Assembly: GCF_000372725.1 (NCBI RefSeq)
Contig: NW_005199626.1
Span: 96,499 to 118,610 of the forward strand
DNA from: Emiliania huxleyi CCMP1516
Taxonomy: Eukaryota > Haptophyta > Isochrysidales > Noelaerhabdaceae
Direction of reading: 5' to 3'
Length of the DNA stretch: 22,112 nucleotides
The translations under genes and the position numbers were made by a program. The number at the start of each line of letters is the position of its first letter. Position 1 is the stretch's first letter. The notes beneath the pieces are model-generated. The model did no database searches. It was given only the letters and a program-made list of their open reading frames with translations, and was not told where the DNA came from. Below are positions 7,082-15,238 of this stretch, piece by piece.

Positions 7082-9203
7082 TCAGACGGCGGAGGCGTCG
7101 CGGCGCGCCGGAGGCTCCGGGGACGCGGCGGACTTGCCACGCCCACGGGTCGATGGGACAGCGGTTTCGTTGCACTGGCGCATCAGCCAGGCGGTGTAGA
7201 GCAGCTTCCATCCGACCGCGATGGCGAGGCTGATCAGGGCCTCTCGCGCGGTGCTGACGTCGAGGTCGATCATCTCGTACGTCTCCCCGAGGGAGACAAG
7301 GACCTGGGGCCCGGTGAGCCCGAGGCACTGCTGCGGCTGGAGGTCGGGGCAGCGGAAGGGCGGGCCGTTTGCGCCGAGGACGTCAAAGCAGCCGGCCTCG
7401 GTCACGTTGGAGCACGCCTCGGCGCCCCCGATGCTCTCATAGTCGATGAACTCAAAGTAGTTGAGGGAGGGAAACGCCCACGCGAGGGGGAGGAGGTAGG
7501 TGAAGGCGCGGAAGGGCCAGATCACGTCCGTCTTGCGGAGGAAGATGCCGCAGAAGAGGAAGGACGCGAACCAGGTGTTGAGGAAACCGAGCATGCCAAG
7601 CAGAAGGTTGCGGAGAAGCGAGCAGAGCTGGGCGATGCACTCAAAGGCCCACAGCATCAGCGCGTAAACGAGCGTAAACTGCACGAAGTTGGACGCGTTG
7701 AAGTCGGCGATGGCGTAGGCGGGCACTCCGATGGCCGAGATGGCGAGGAAGACCATCATCGGCAGCTGCAGCGAGGTGTGTGCGAGCACGTACGCGACCG
7801 GGTGGTACATGCCGTCGCGCACCTCGCGCCGCACGGCTTGCACCTCGCCGTTGAGCGCGAAGGTGCTCACGACGCCGAGCGCGGCTGGCACGCCGACGAG
7901 CCACATGGTGAGGAACCTAAGAGGGGAGTGCTTACGTGTGGGGTACACCCTTCCACGTGTGTGTATGGCGACGGTGAAGCAGGCATTACATGCGGGAGAC
8001 GATCTGCTCCTGCTTGACGACACGCGCGCGGATGTAGACGACGGCGAAGAAGCTGTTGGCGAGGAGGAACGCGACCGCCCGCCCGAGGTAGAGGGTCGGG
8101 TCCTTGTACGTGAGCTTGCAGAGCTTGCGCAGCAAGCACCAGGTCTGCCTCGGGAAGGGCGCCTGATTCGTCTTGGGCAGCGGGGAGAAGGCGTGCGTGG
8201 CCGCCGGCCCGGCCGTCGGCCGAAACGCGTCGAGGACGAGGCCGACCGCCTCGGGGCTGCGGAAGTCCTTGTTGACCAGCTCGAGCATGTGCTCCGCCGG
8301 GCTGTTGCCTGGCGGCACGGGCTCGCCCAGCGAGTCGCAGTACTCGCCCAGCGCCGCTGCCGGGCCGTAGTACGCTGGGCGGCCGGAGGCCAGGATGAGC
8401 GTGTCGTCGAAGCCCGAGAAGACCTTGTAGGAGGGCTGGTGGATGGTGCAGAGGATGGCGGTGCGCTTGACCGAGGCGGACTCCTTGAGGAAAGTCATGA
8501 TGGAGGCGGCGGCGGCAGCGTCCAGCCCCGAGGTCGGCTCGTCGAGGAAGATGAGCGCAGGGTTCTTCGAGAGCGCGACCGCCAGCGAGAGGCGCCGCTT
8601 CTGACCGCCCGAGAGCCCGCGCACGAGCTCGTTGCCGGCGCGCGTGTGCTGGCACGATGTGAGGCCCATGTGCTCGAGCAGCTCGTCGACCGCGGCGGCC
8701 CGCTCGGCCGGACCGAGTTGGTGCTGGTAGAGCGAGGTGGAGATGGCAAGGTGCTCGCGCGCCGTTAGGAACGCCGCGTGCGAGTCATGCTGCGCGACAA
8801 AGGCGCAGTGCTGCTTGTAGAGGGCGGGCGTGAAGGGCTGGCCATCGAGACGGAGCGAGCCGTGCGCTTTGCCAGGGCCCGCCTCGAGGGTGAGCATCTT
8901 CATCAGCACCGTCTTGCCAGCACCTGCGGTCGTGCGGATGGGCTTGCCGGAGGCGTGGCAGCGGGCTGGGGCAGCGGCGTCGTGCGGACGGGCTGGCGGA
9001 GGCGTGGCAGCGGCGGCGGGCAGCGGTGTCGCACCGCTCGGTCCCATGATGGATAATATCAAGCCAGATTCGACGCGGCCGGAGATGTCTGACACAAGCG
9101 TCTTGGCCTTCTCGCCCTTGCCCACGGTGTACATGCAGTCGGTGAAAGTGAACTCGTGCTCGCACTCTTTTGGAGTCTGGCTCCCAGTGACGGTGGATAC
9201 CAT
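7082..9203 (-). CDS. ABCG-family (WBC) ABC half-transporter, three exons
   Basis: Membrane exporter half-molecule that would dimerise and use ATP to move lipid-like or xenobiotic substrates; the substrate is unknown. Exons 9035-9203, 7990-8923 and 7082-7916 join to 645 aa, the usual size for the family. The N-terminal nucleotide-binding domain has Walker A GPSGAGKT (54-61), Q-loop FVAQHD (Gln101), signature LSGGQ (160-164), Walker B LIFLDE (180-185), SGLD, and switch His218 in TIHQPS. The C-terminal half has about six hydrophobic segments (e.g. AVAFLLANSFFAVVYI, FVQFTLVYALMLWAFECIAQ, ISLAIAVGWKLLYTAWL) and a Cys-rich loop before the last one. The order NBD then TMD is specific to ABCG. Intron 1 (8924-9034, GTGCGA...GCAG) splits Walker A after GPSG and has no in-frame stop. 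Intron 2 (7917-7989) runs from AT|GTAATG to TTAG|G. The start is the ATG at 9203; I see no earlier coding exon. Confidence 0.92.
8924..9034 (-). other. 111-bp stop-free intron inside the Walker A codons
   Basis: The sequence between GGACCGAGCG and GTGCTGGCAAGACG starts GT and ends CGACCGCAG. Removing it restores GPSGAGKT. It is 37 codons long with no in-frame stop, so an unspliced transcript would encode a 37-residue Pro/Ala-rich insert in the ATP-binding loop. It contains two related ~45-bp units (each with GCTGCCACGCCTCCG and CCGCACGAC). Confidence 0.88.
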
Positions 9204-9678
9204 GGACCCAAGGCAAAAGCGGTTGTCTGAGGCACGATCGGCTACCGCTCACCGATCGGCTTTCCGCTCACCGGCAGCGCACCGAGGGACCACCGAGCCG
9301 ACAAGCCAAAACAGATTTTTTTAGAGCGCCTTCGTTGTTAATAATAAGATTCACACACGGACAATATTTTTTTTCCTGTGTGGCTCTGACGTTCCAGTTT
9401 GAGGTTCTTTGTTCCAGTAGGAGGGGTTTTGAAAATCAACAAGAAGTATTCTCTGCTTCACCGCAATACTGGCTGTGATACCAGGTTTTTTTCTTAGGTT
9501 TGCTGTTTTGGTGTATTGTTGGCAAACAAACGAGAGCTCACACCCACCCATCCAGGGCAAGGGAACGGGAGCGGGGAGCGCGATGTGAACACCCCTCCGG
9601 GCCCCGCTTATGTGTCGGTAAAATCTTGGTAAATTTGAGTGCTGGCCACCGGGAAACGGTCGATTTGGTGGCACAGCG
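9204..9678. other. Intergenic region upstream of the ABCG gene
   Basis: Divergent spacer between the ABCG start (minus) and the subtilase fragment (plus). The part from about 9315 to 9540 is clearly AT-richer, with T runs, than the flanking genes. No gene is recognised; it may carry promoters for both neighbours. An 11-base direct repeat (ACCGATCGGCT-type) lies near 9234-9263. Confidence 0.45.
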
Positions 9679-10592
9679 ATGCGGGGCAAGGGGACGCACG
9701 CTTGGTTCATCGTTGCGATAGCCGCAGGCCATCCAGCGACGACGGCTCCATCGGAGCGCCGTCGCAGGCTTGAGCTCTCCAAGGCGCGCTGCGCCACCGG
9801 CAACGACGGATACATCATTCAGGCAGCGCCTGCGTCAAAGCAGTTCGCCTCTGAACACGTGAAGGGCCAGCTGTGCCTACCATTAGAGAGCTCGCTGTCT
9901 TGCCGCCACCGCCACCGCCGTGTGACGATTCAAAGGCGTCTAACGATGCAGCGTACCTGCGCGTTGCTGAGCAGCGTTGATGCCAACTCTGGTCTCACAA
10001 TAGGCTGCGCGCTCGCGTCAAGAAGCTCATCAGCCCGGGTTCGGTCAAGCACGCGCCCCTGCGCGAGTTGCAGCTCACTCAGTCCCTTGTCACCCCCCAT
10101 CTGGCGGACGCCGAAGTCGAGGCGCTGCTGCACGATCCAGAGGTGGGTGAGGTGATCGTGAACTGCCTCATCCGCCTCCACCCGAGAGAGTCGCTCGCTG
10201 CCGACCACGCTGCTAGCGTCAGCACTCGCAACTGGGGCCTCGAACGCGTCCTCTCGCGCGACGGGCACGAGGCCAAGCATGCTGACCATGCCATCAACGG
10301 TTCTGGGGCACGTATCTACATCCTCGACACGGGCGTCCGCATCACCCATGGGGACTTTGGAAACCGTGCACTCCGAGGCTGGTCGGCAGGTTGTCAGACA
10401 GGCAACGAGACTGAGTGTGGCGACAGCTGGCGCCATCATGGGGTCCTTGCTGCCGGAGCGAGCGAAACGTGCTCGAGCCATGGGACTCTCTGTGCTTCCA
10501 TTGCCGGTGGCACAGAGTACGGCGTTGCACGCGGCGCGGCACTCGTTCCCGTCCAGGTCATCAACTGCTACGGCATAGGAGTGTGGTGCTAG
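9679..10592 (+). pseudogene. Proteinase-K-like subtilase (peptidase S8), N-terminal part only
   Basis: The S8 fold is recognised from ARIYILDTGVRITHGDF (catalytic Asp), CSSHGTLCASIAGG (catalytic His) and YGVARGAALVPVQVINCYG, which matches the beta-strand region after the His helix in proteinase K relatives. Upstream, DGYIIQAAPASKQFASEHVK and the stretch up to about 10190 look like an I9-type inhibitory propeptide. The well-supported open frame runs about 10004-10592. The upstream part changes frame near 9870 and meets a TGA at 9978 in the catalytic-domain frame, so either very short introns or frame damage are present. The frame stops soon after NCYGIG; the oxyanion Asn and the GTS-Ser region are not found before the next gene. 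The GGA|GTGTGG at the end could be a splice donor, but no downstream exon is visible. A broken gene is the simplest reading; mis-assembly is the alternative. Confidence 0.65.
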
Positions 10593-10728
10593 CCGTCGCC
10601 CACCCGTGCCGCCCTCCCTGGGTTGTCTGTTTTCTTTCTTTCTTTTACGGCAGTCGAGAACAGACAGCGTGTGAGGGGGGAGGAGGGGGTGGAAGGGGGG
10701 GGGGGGTCTGTCTGCGGTCGCGTGCCTG
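10593..10728. other. Spacer with G-run
   Basis: Short gap between the subtilase fragment (plus) and the end of the hydroxylase gene (minus), so the genes converge here. It contains a G-rich run at about 10675-10707. No missing subtilase exon was found. Confidence 0.4.
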
Positions 10729-11280
10729 TCAGTCTAGCGCCTTCGTCCTGTACATCAGCATCCGCGCATAGCGCTCCACCCTGCTCTCCCTTTTGGGAGG
10801 CAGACCTGCCACCCCCATCGGGGGCTTCACCTTGGCCGCATCGATGATTGTGTTTGACCAGCGGTCCAGGCTTGGGACGGACATGTTGACGTTATTGGTC
10901 GTGTGGTGAAGCAGGTGGTGCGCATCTTGTTCCTCGTGGCGTCCGTCTCGGATCAGCTTGTCGCCAATAGTAATGTCATGGCTCGTCATCTCCCCAAAGA
11001 TTCGAAAGAAAGTAATCGGAGCCCACAGTGCCAAGGGCGTCAAGCTCGTGAGAGCAGTGATTTCATGCATCATCAGCTCGATGGGCGATTCGGTGCCCGC
11101 GTCAACTGGGATCGGGTAGCGTGCGAGGTGGTGAGGCTTGTGGATGAGTCCGTACAGTGTCGGATTAGCGTGCAGGGCTCGATGGTGGTAGTGCCACTGG
11201 AGCCCGATGCTAGGGTAATATCTACAATATATACACTGACACTGAACCTCCAAGAGCTCGTCCCGGTCCGTCACGGCCAT
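10729..11280 (-). CDS. Fatty acid hydroxylase superfamily (ERG3/sterol desaturase type) protein, short N-terminus
   Basis: Likely ER-membrane di-iron oxygenase acting on a sterol or fatty acyl chain. The three histidine clusters are present in order: HYHHRALH (30-37), HKPHH (47-51) and DAHHLLHHTTNN (119-130), with the family's TESPIELMMHE after the second. A hydrophobic segment, ITALTSLTPLALWAPITFF, lies between boxes two and three. The 183-codon frame is well below the usual 250-350 aa, and the N-terminal membrane helices are missing. A likely intron starts at LLE|GTTCAG (just after residue 11) and ends at a TAG or CCAG near 11190-11212, which would remove the Cys/Tyr-rich stretch QCQCIYCRYY. 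More exons may lie upstream, or the gene is truncated. The ATG at 11280 is only the first Met of the frame. The Dus gene starts 317 bp away on the other strand. Confidence 0.75.
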   Translation of the reverse strand: MAVTDRDELLEVQCQCIYCRYYPSIGLQWHYHHRALHANPTLYGLIHKPHHLARYPIPVDAGTESPIELMMHEITALTSLTPLALWAPITFFRIFGEMTSHDITIGDKLIRDGRHEEQDAHHLLHHTTNNVNMSVPSLDRWSNTIIDAAKVKPPMGVAGLPPKRESRVERYARMLMYRTKALD

Positions 11281-11597
11281 CCTCGTCCTTCGGCGGGCCC
11301 CCGGCCGCGGCGCGGTGCGGCGGCGTCACAAATCCGAACGCAGAGCACCGGGACGCGGTCGGGCGATCTGAGGCCCAAGTAGGCGTATGCATTGCCCATC
11401 CAGGGCTATCATCTGGACCTATCAACAGGCGCCTGCGGCGCCGTGCTCAGGAGCTGCTGTTCACACCTGCACAGACTTTGTCAACAGACGCACGCTTCGC
11501 TCACGCCCGACAGCCAAACGCACCGCACAAAGGCCTAGCCCGAGGCCAAGCCGAGTGCGCATTGCAGCGAGCTTGTCACTGCACCTCCCACGACGTG
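11281..11597. promoter_or_regulatory. Presumed shared upstream region of divergent hydroxylase and Dus genes
   Basis: 317 bp between the first Met codons of two divergently read genes. No clear TATA box or other motif is seen. Open frames cross it, so part may be 5' exon or untranslated leader. The promoter role rests only on position. Confidence 0.3.
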
Positions 11598-12707
11598 ATG
11601 GCTGTAAGTATTCCTCTGGCTTCGTGCGGCGTTCAATTTCACGTCGCGCCGCTGCAGTGCTACACCAACCAGCACCTGCGCGCCCTGCTCCGGCCGCTGT
11701 GCCCATCCGCGGTCTTGTGGACTGAGATGGAGAAGGCTGAAGGATTGCAGCGGCCCTCGGCGGTCGATTTGCGATCGCTGCGCCCGGATGATGAGCGCGG
11801 GCCGCTCGTGCTGCAGCTCGGCGGCGGCGGCGCCACGCAGCTGGCCTCTGCGGTGCGTGCGACGGCTGGACTCGGCTTCGACGAGATCAACCTCAACGCG
11901 GGATGCCCATCCGTCGAGACGGGCGGGGCTAGCTACGGGGCGCGCTCTCGCCATCTCAGGACCCGCCGGCACCCTTCCCTCTCGCCCGGAGACAAGCCTC
12001 GCCCCTCTCGCCCCTCCAGGCGAGCCTTATGCTCGACGGCCACCGCACGCGCTCGCTCGCCGAGGCGATGGCGGAGGCGCATGGCGGCGCCGTCTCGGTC
12101 AAGTGCCGCCTCGCCGCCAGGGCGTCTCTTCTCGCCGGTGTGGGCGATTGGCGGAGAACGCCTTGCGCCCGTCCAAGACATGTCCGTGACACGTCCGGGC
12201 TGTGTGCCGCAGGTGGGCGAGTGCCGGAGACCGCCTTCGAGGAGCTCGCGGAGTACGTTGACCAGATCTCCAACACGGGCGCCGTCTCCCACGTCGTCGT
12301 TCACGCGCGTGCCGCCATCCTCGGCGGCCTCAGCCCTTCCAAGAACCGACAGGTGCCTCGCCCCTGCCCTTGTTGGGACAATGAATGGCAACGAAGACAC
12401 GAGCACCGAGGCACTTTGATCAGCGCACAGACGCTTGACGTCAAGCTTCGGTCCGCAGGTCCCTCCACTCCGGCCTGATCTCGTGCGGAGGCTCGCCGAG
12501 GTGTTCCCAGGCCTGCGGATCACCCTCAACGGCGGCCTGTCTGCGTCCGACCTCCAGGACGCGGCGGCGACGCGGCTCGATGGTCTGATGTGCGGCCGCA
12601 CCGTCCTGCGGCGGCCCCTCGACTTGGCGCGCGACTCGCGTGGCGCAGAGAAGCAAGGCGTTGTCACATCGCCCTTGACTGACACGGATGTCGCGTGCCG
12701 GCTCTAG
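11598..12707 (+). CDS. DusA-like tRNA-dihydrouridine synthase, four exons
   Basis: FMN enzyme that reduces specific uridines in the tRNA D-loop to dihydrouridine. Exons 11598-11939, 12020-12137, 12213-12352 and 12459-12707 give 282 aa. Seen in order: FHVAPLQCYTNQHLRAL (N-terminal TIM-barrel strand), WTEMEKAEGL, PLVLQLGG, DEINLNAGCPS with catalytic Cys103, VSVKCRLA (FMN-contact Lys), VVVHARAAILGGLSPSKNRQ (the HAR and GLSP-KENR signature of the DusA branch), VPPLRPDLV, ITLNGGL and LDGLMCGRTVL. Intron 1 has a GC donor (GGG|GCGCGC); introns 2 and 3 have GT donors. All three end in CAG, and phases agree (0, 1, 0). Bacterial DusA is about 330 aa; the helical C-terminal domain is short or missing here, and the TAG lies at the edge of a 22-bp repeat next to telomeric sequence, so the gene may be truncated or continue through another intron. 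Confidence 0.85.
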
Positions 12708-12786
12708 GCACGCCACTCGCGGCAGGTCGCGGTTAGGGTTAGGGTCAGGGTTAGGGTTAGGGTTAGGCACGCCACTCGCGGCAGGT
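12706..12786. repeat. Interstitial TTAGGG array between 22-bp direct repeats
   Basis: (TTAGGG) units run from 12733 to about 12767, one of them TCAGGG. They are flanked by AGGCACGCCACTCGCGGCAGGT at 12706-12727 and again at 12765-12786. The first copy overlaps the TAG that ends the Dus frame. The second copy is preceded by TTAG from the telomeric unit. Confidence 0.9.
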
Positions 12787-12950
12787 TGCGGCGGCGCAGC
12801 GCGCGGACGAGGCGGCGGGCGAGGCGGTGCGGCCAGAAGAGAGAAGCAAGAGAGTCTGCTCCCAAGAGTCGTGTCTGTGCTGGTGGGGCGGAGGGGGGAG
12901 AAGGAGGGAGGTTCAGCCCCGGAGGCTCGCGCTCGTAGGCGGTGCTGCAA

Positions 12951-13600
12951 ATGCCCCCCTCTGCGGTGGCGGAGCTGGCCGGGAAAGCGCTCGCACGGTA
13001 CGAGCGGCACGCGCTGGCGGCGCTCGCGGGCGGCGCGGCGATGCCGGCGGTGCTGATGCCGCTGGCGCTCCTCAACGGAGGAGGGCCCAGGCCTCGCGCC
13101 GCACATCTGTCTGTACGGCGGCCAGTCTTGCTTGCTTAGGCGCTCCTCGCGGAAGAGCTCGCCGAGGAGGCGTCTGCGTTGGCGGAGGCGGAGGCGGAGG
13201 CGGAGGCGGAGGCGGAGGCGCTCTGGGACGTCTTCGAGGCGACTTGGGGCACGGCCGCCCATTTGCTCGAGGCGCGCGGCCAACGGGCGCCGCGGTGTGC
13301 GGGGGGGCGCGACGTTGGCGCGGGGGGGATGCCCGTGCGGCGGCTCTCGCGTTTTCTCTCACAGGCGAGGTCTTCACCGCTTCCACCGCCGTCGCCCGCT
13401 GCGTTGCCCTCCCCCTCTCTGGCCGCCGACGCCGCCGGCATTGCCGCCGCCGTTTCTCCGCCTGCCCCGAGCTTGCCCCGAGCCTGCCACCGACGGCTCT
13501 CGCGCCTCGTGTCGCAGGCGTGCGGCAAGCAGGCGTACAACAAGCTCCTCCGTAACCGGAGAGAGGACGTGCGAGGCGGCGGCGGCGGCGGGCTGGGAGG
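12951..13600 (+). CDS. Probable unrecognised multi-exon gene (or 5' exons of the BASS gene)
   Basis: Starts at ATG 12951 (MPPSAVAELAGKALARYERH...AAMPAVLMPL), which looks like an amphipathic helix and then a hydrophobic segment. A phase-0 GC-AG intron fits at 13065-13139, after which ALLAEELAEEASALAEAE and a (GCGGAG)n-encoded Ala-Glu repeat lead to ALWDVFEATWG. Good acceptors follow at CTCTCACAG (to 13365; then GEVFTASTAVARCVALPL) and TGTCGCAG (to about 13518; then ACGKQAYNKLLRNRRED). No family is recognised. It may be a small separate gene or the start of the transporter gene downstream; it shares the frame of the BASS ORF at 13140-13250 but not throughout. Exact exons after 13250 are guesses. 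Confidence 0.35.
13180..13218 (+). repeat. GGCGGA microsatellite (Ala-Glu coding)
   Basis: About six tandem GGCGGA units in the open frame give an Ala-Glu run between ALAEE and ALWDVFEATWG. Confidence 0.8.
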
Positions 13601-14882
13601 AGGCGGCCGCTGTGGGGGCGAAAGCGTCGTCCAGTTTGGGGCGCAGCCGGCCGCTGTGAGCCCGGCAACCGTGACCCGTGCAAACTGCGGGGTTGGTGCA
13701 CCTCGTCCTTCGCCGCGTGCGCTTGCTGCTGCGACCCGGACACGGCACACGGCTGTCTCACGAGGCGGCTGCACGGCCGCTACCGCTTGCCGGCGAGGGC
13801 TTCCGGCGCCGCGGCTGGCCCGCGCTGCAACTCGGCGCGCGGCGGCTCCTCGGGCGACGCCTCCGCTCGCGTGCAACGGAGGGCCTCCCCCGCGGAAGGA
13901 GCTCCCCGCCGCGCTGCAGCGCGTTTGCGCCCTCCTCACGCGCTACTCGCCGCTGTGGGCCCTTTCGGTCGCTCTGGTGGGCGTGAGCCGCCCCTCCTCG
14001 TTCCGCCCGCTCAGCGCGCTGCCCGTCGTGCAGCGCGCTTTGGCGACGCTCATGCTGGCGATGGGGCTCAGCACGACTCCCGCGGAGCTTGCTTGCGCGG
14101 TTGGCGAGGTGCGGGTCCTGGGACTCAACAGTCTTTGCTGCTTTGGACTCATGCCACTGACGGCGCTGGCTGTCGGGTCGGCGCTGAAATGCGACGCGGA
14201 GATGCTGACAGGGGTCGTGCTGCTCGGCGCCGTCAGCGGTGGGCAGGCGTCGAATTTGTTCGCGCTGCTCGCGAACGGAGATGCCGCCCTCTCCGTCGTC
14301 GCCACCACAACCACGACGCTGCTGGGCGTGCTCGCCACGCCGTGCTTGGCACATTTGCTCCTCGGCGGCGTTTCCATCCCCGTCGATGCGACGGGGGTCC
14401 TCCGCTCCGTCGCTTCGCTGGTGCTTGTTCCGCTCCTGTTCGGAGTAGCGATGGGCTTGCGGCTGCCCGCGCTCGTAGCCCGCGTCGCTCCGCTCTGCCC
14501 TGCGGTGGGCGTGCTCTCCACTCTCGTCCTCGTCGCTGGCGGCGCCTCCTCCTCCGCCTCGCTCCTCGTCGCGTCCGACGGAGCTTGGCGCGCTCATGCT
14601 GCTGCGGTCGCGCTCCCACTCGCCGGAGGTGCGGTCGCCCTCGCTCTTGCAAAGCTTGCACGGCTGCCCGAGCGAGTCACGCGGACGCTGACCATCGAGA
14701 CGATGATAAAGTCGCCGACACTAGCGTACGTGCTGGCGTTGCGCCACTTTTCTCCGCGCGCCGCAGCGGTGCCGGCTGCAGCGATGGTATGGCTCGCGGC
14801 GCTGGGAGCAGCAACCGCGAGCATGTGGCGGAGGGTGCCCCTGCCGCAGACCAATGACGTCGGGGGTGACCGGAGTTTTTAA
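13329..14882 (+). CDS. BASS-family (bile acid:Na+ symporter-like) transporter, N-terminus uncertain
   Basis: Membrane transporter of the BASS superfamily; plastid members in plants carry organic acids such as pyruvate, but the substrate here is unknown. The supported core starts near 13900: ALLTRYSPLWALSVALVGVS, then LATLMLAMGLSTTPAEL (the conserved MGL-T segment), SLCCFGLMPLTALAVGSAL, GVVLLGAVSGGQASNLFALL (family motif LLGACPGG-ASN, with Gly-Gly-x-Ala-Ser-Asn retained) and GDAALSVVATTTTTLLGVLA, with further helices to AAAMVWLAALGAATAS. The frame stays open from before 13179; its first ATG is at 13329 (MPVRRLSRFLSQARS), Arg/Ser/Ala-rich and compatible with an organelle targeting peptide. Residues from about 30 to 185 are low-complexity and may contain unrecognised introns. 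TAA ends the frame just before a C-rich tract. Family sure, start unsure. Confidence 0.82.
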   Translation: MPVRRLSRFLSQARSSPLPPPSPAALPSPSLAADAAGIAAAVSPPAPSLPRACHRRLSRLVSQACGKQAYNKLLRNRREDVRGGGGGGLGGGGRCGGESVVQFGAQPAAVSPATVTRANCGVGAPRPSPRALAAATRTRHTAVSRGGCTAATACRRGLPAPRLARAATRRAAAPRATPPLACNGGPPPRKELPAALQRVCALLTRYSPLWALSVALVGVSRPSSFRPLSALPVVQRALATLMLAMGLSTTPAELACAVGEVRVLGLNSLCCFGLMPLTALAVGSALKCDAEMLTGVVLLGAVSGGQASNLFALLANGDAALSVVATTTTTLLGVLATPCLAHLLLGGVSIPVDATGVLRSVASLVLVPLLFGVAMGLRLPALVARVAPLCPAVGVLSTLVLVAGGASSSASLLVASDGAWRAHAAAVALPLAGGAVALALAKLARLPERVTRTLTIETMIKSPTLAYVLALRHFSPRAAAVPAAAMVWLAALGAATASMWRRVPLPQTNDVGGDRSF

Positions 14883-15238
14883 TCACCCCCCCCCTCCCCC
14901 CCTCCCCCCCCACGACCTTGTGTGAGTGGGAGAAGTTAGACTTTTCCACTCGGTACCTAAAAATATCTCTCTCGTGCTTGGAGCACTTGGAGTGCAGTCA
15001 GTAACCTCACATGGGCCGGATGATCGGCCGATCGGGTTAAAGCCGTACACGGCTTTTTTTTTACGGGCTAGAGAGCCCTAGCCCTGGGGGGTGCGCGTTC
15101 GCAGGGAAAGGGCCGTAAAGTAAACACGGGTCTCCGAGGGTTAGTCCGCGCTCCAGGTTTCCCCTAGCAGCGGAGCGCCCCCTCTACTCGGAGCTAATAA
15201 ACACCAGACACGCACACGACGTACATCCTCACTCGACG
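14883..15238. other. Intergenic region with C-rich tract, repeat copy and hairpin-T run
   Basis: Holds a pyrimidine tract (14885-14910), the first copy of a dispersed repeat (about 14975-15122), and inside it AAAGCCGT/ACGGCTTT (15039-15056) followed by nine T residues, a shape like an intrinsic or Pol III terminator. No gene is recognised. Confidence 0.5.
14975..15122 (+). repeat. Dispersed ~150-bp repeat, copy 1
   Basis: Shares with 16426-16580, in the same order, CTTGGAG.ACTTGGAGTGCAG, CACAT, GGATGAT, ATCGGGTT, AGAGAGCCCTAGCCCTGGGG, GTGCGCGTTCGCAGGG and AAGGGCCG.AAAGT. Copy 1 alone carries the AAAGCCGT hairpin with T run. Confidence 0.8.

Noticed and set aside
7731..8768. 345-codon plus ORF opposite the ABCG gene
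   Set aside because: Antisense shadow of a well-supported transporter gene in GC-rich DNA.
15039..15062. Bacterial-type rho-independent terminator
   Set aside because: The hairpin-T shape is real, but surrounding genes are eukaryotic with introns, so a bacterial terminator function is not expected.
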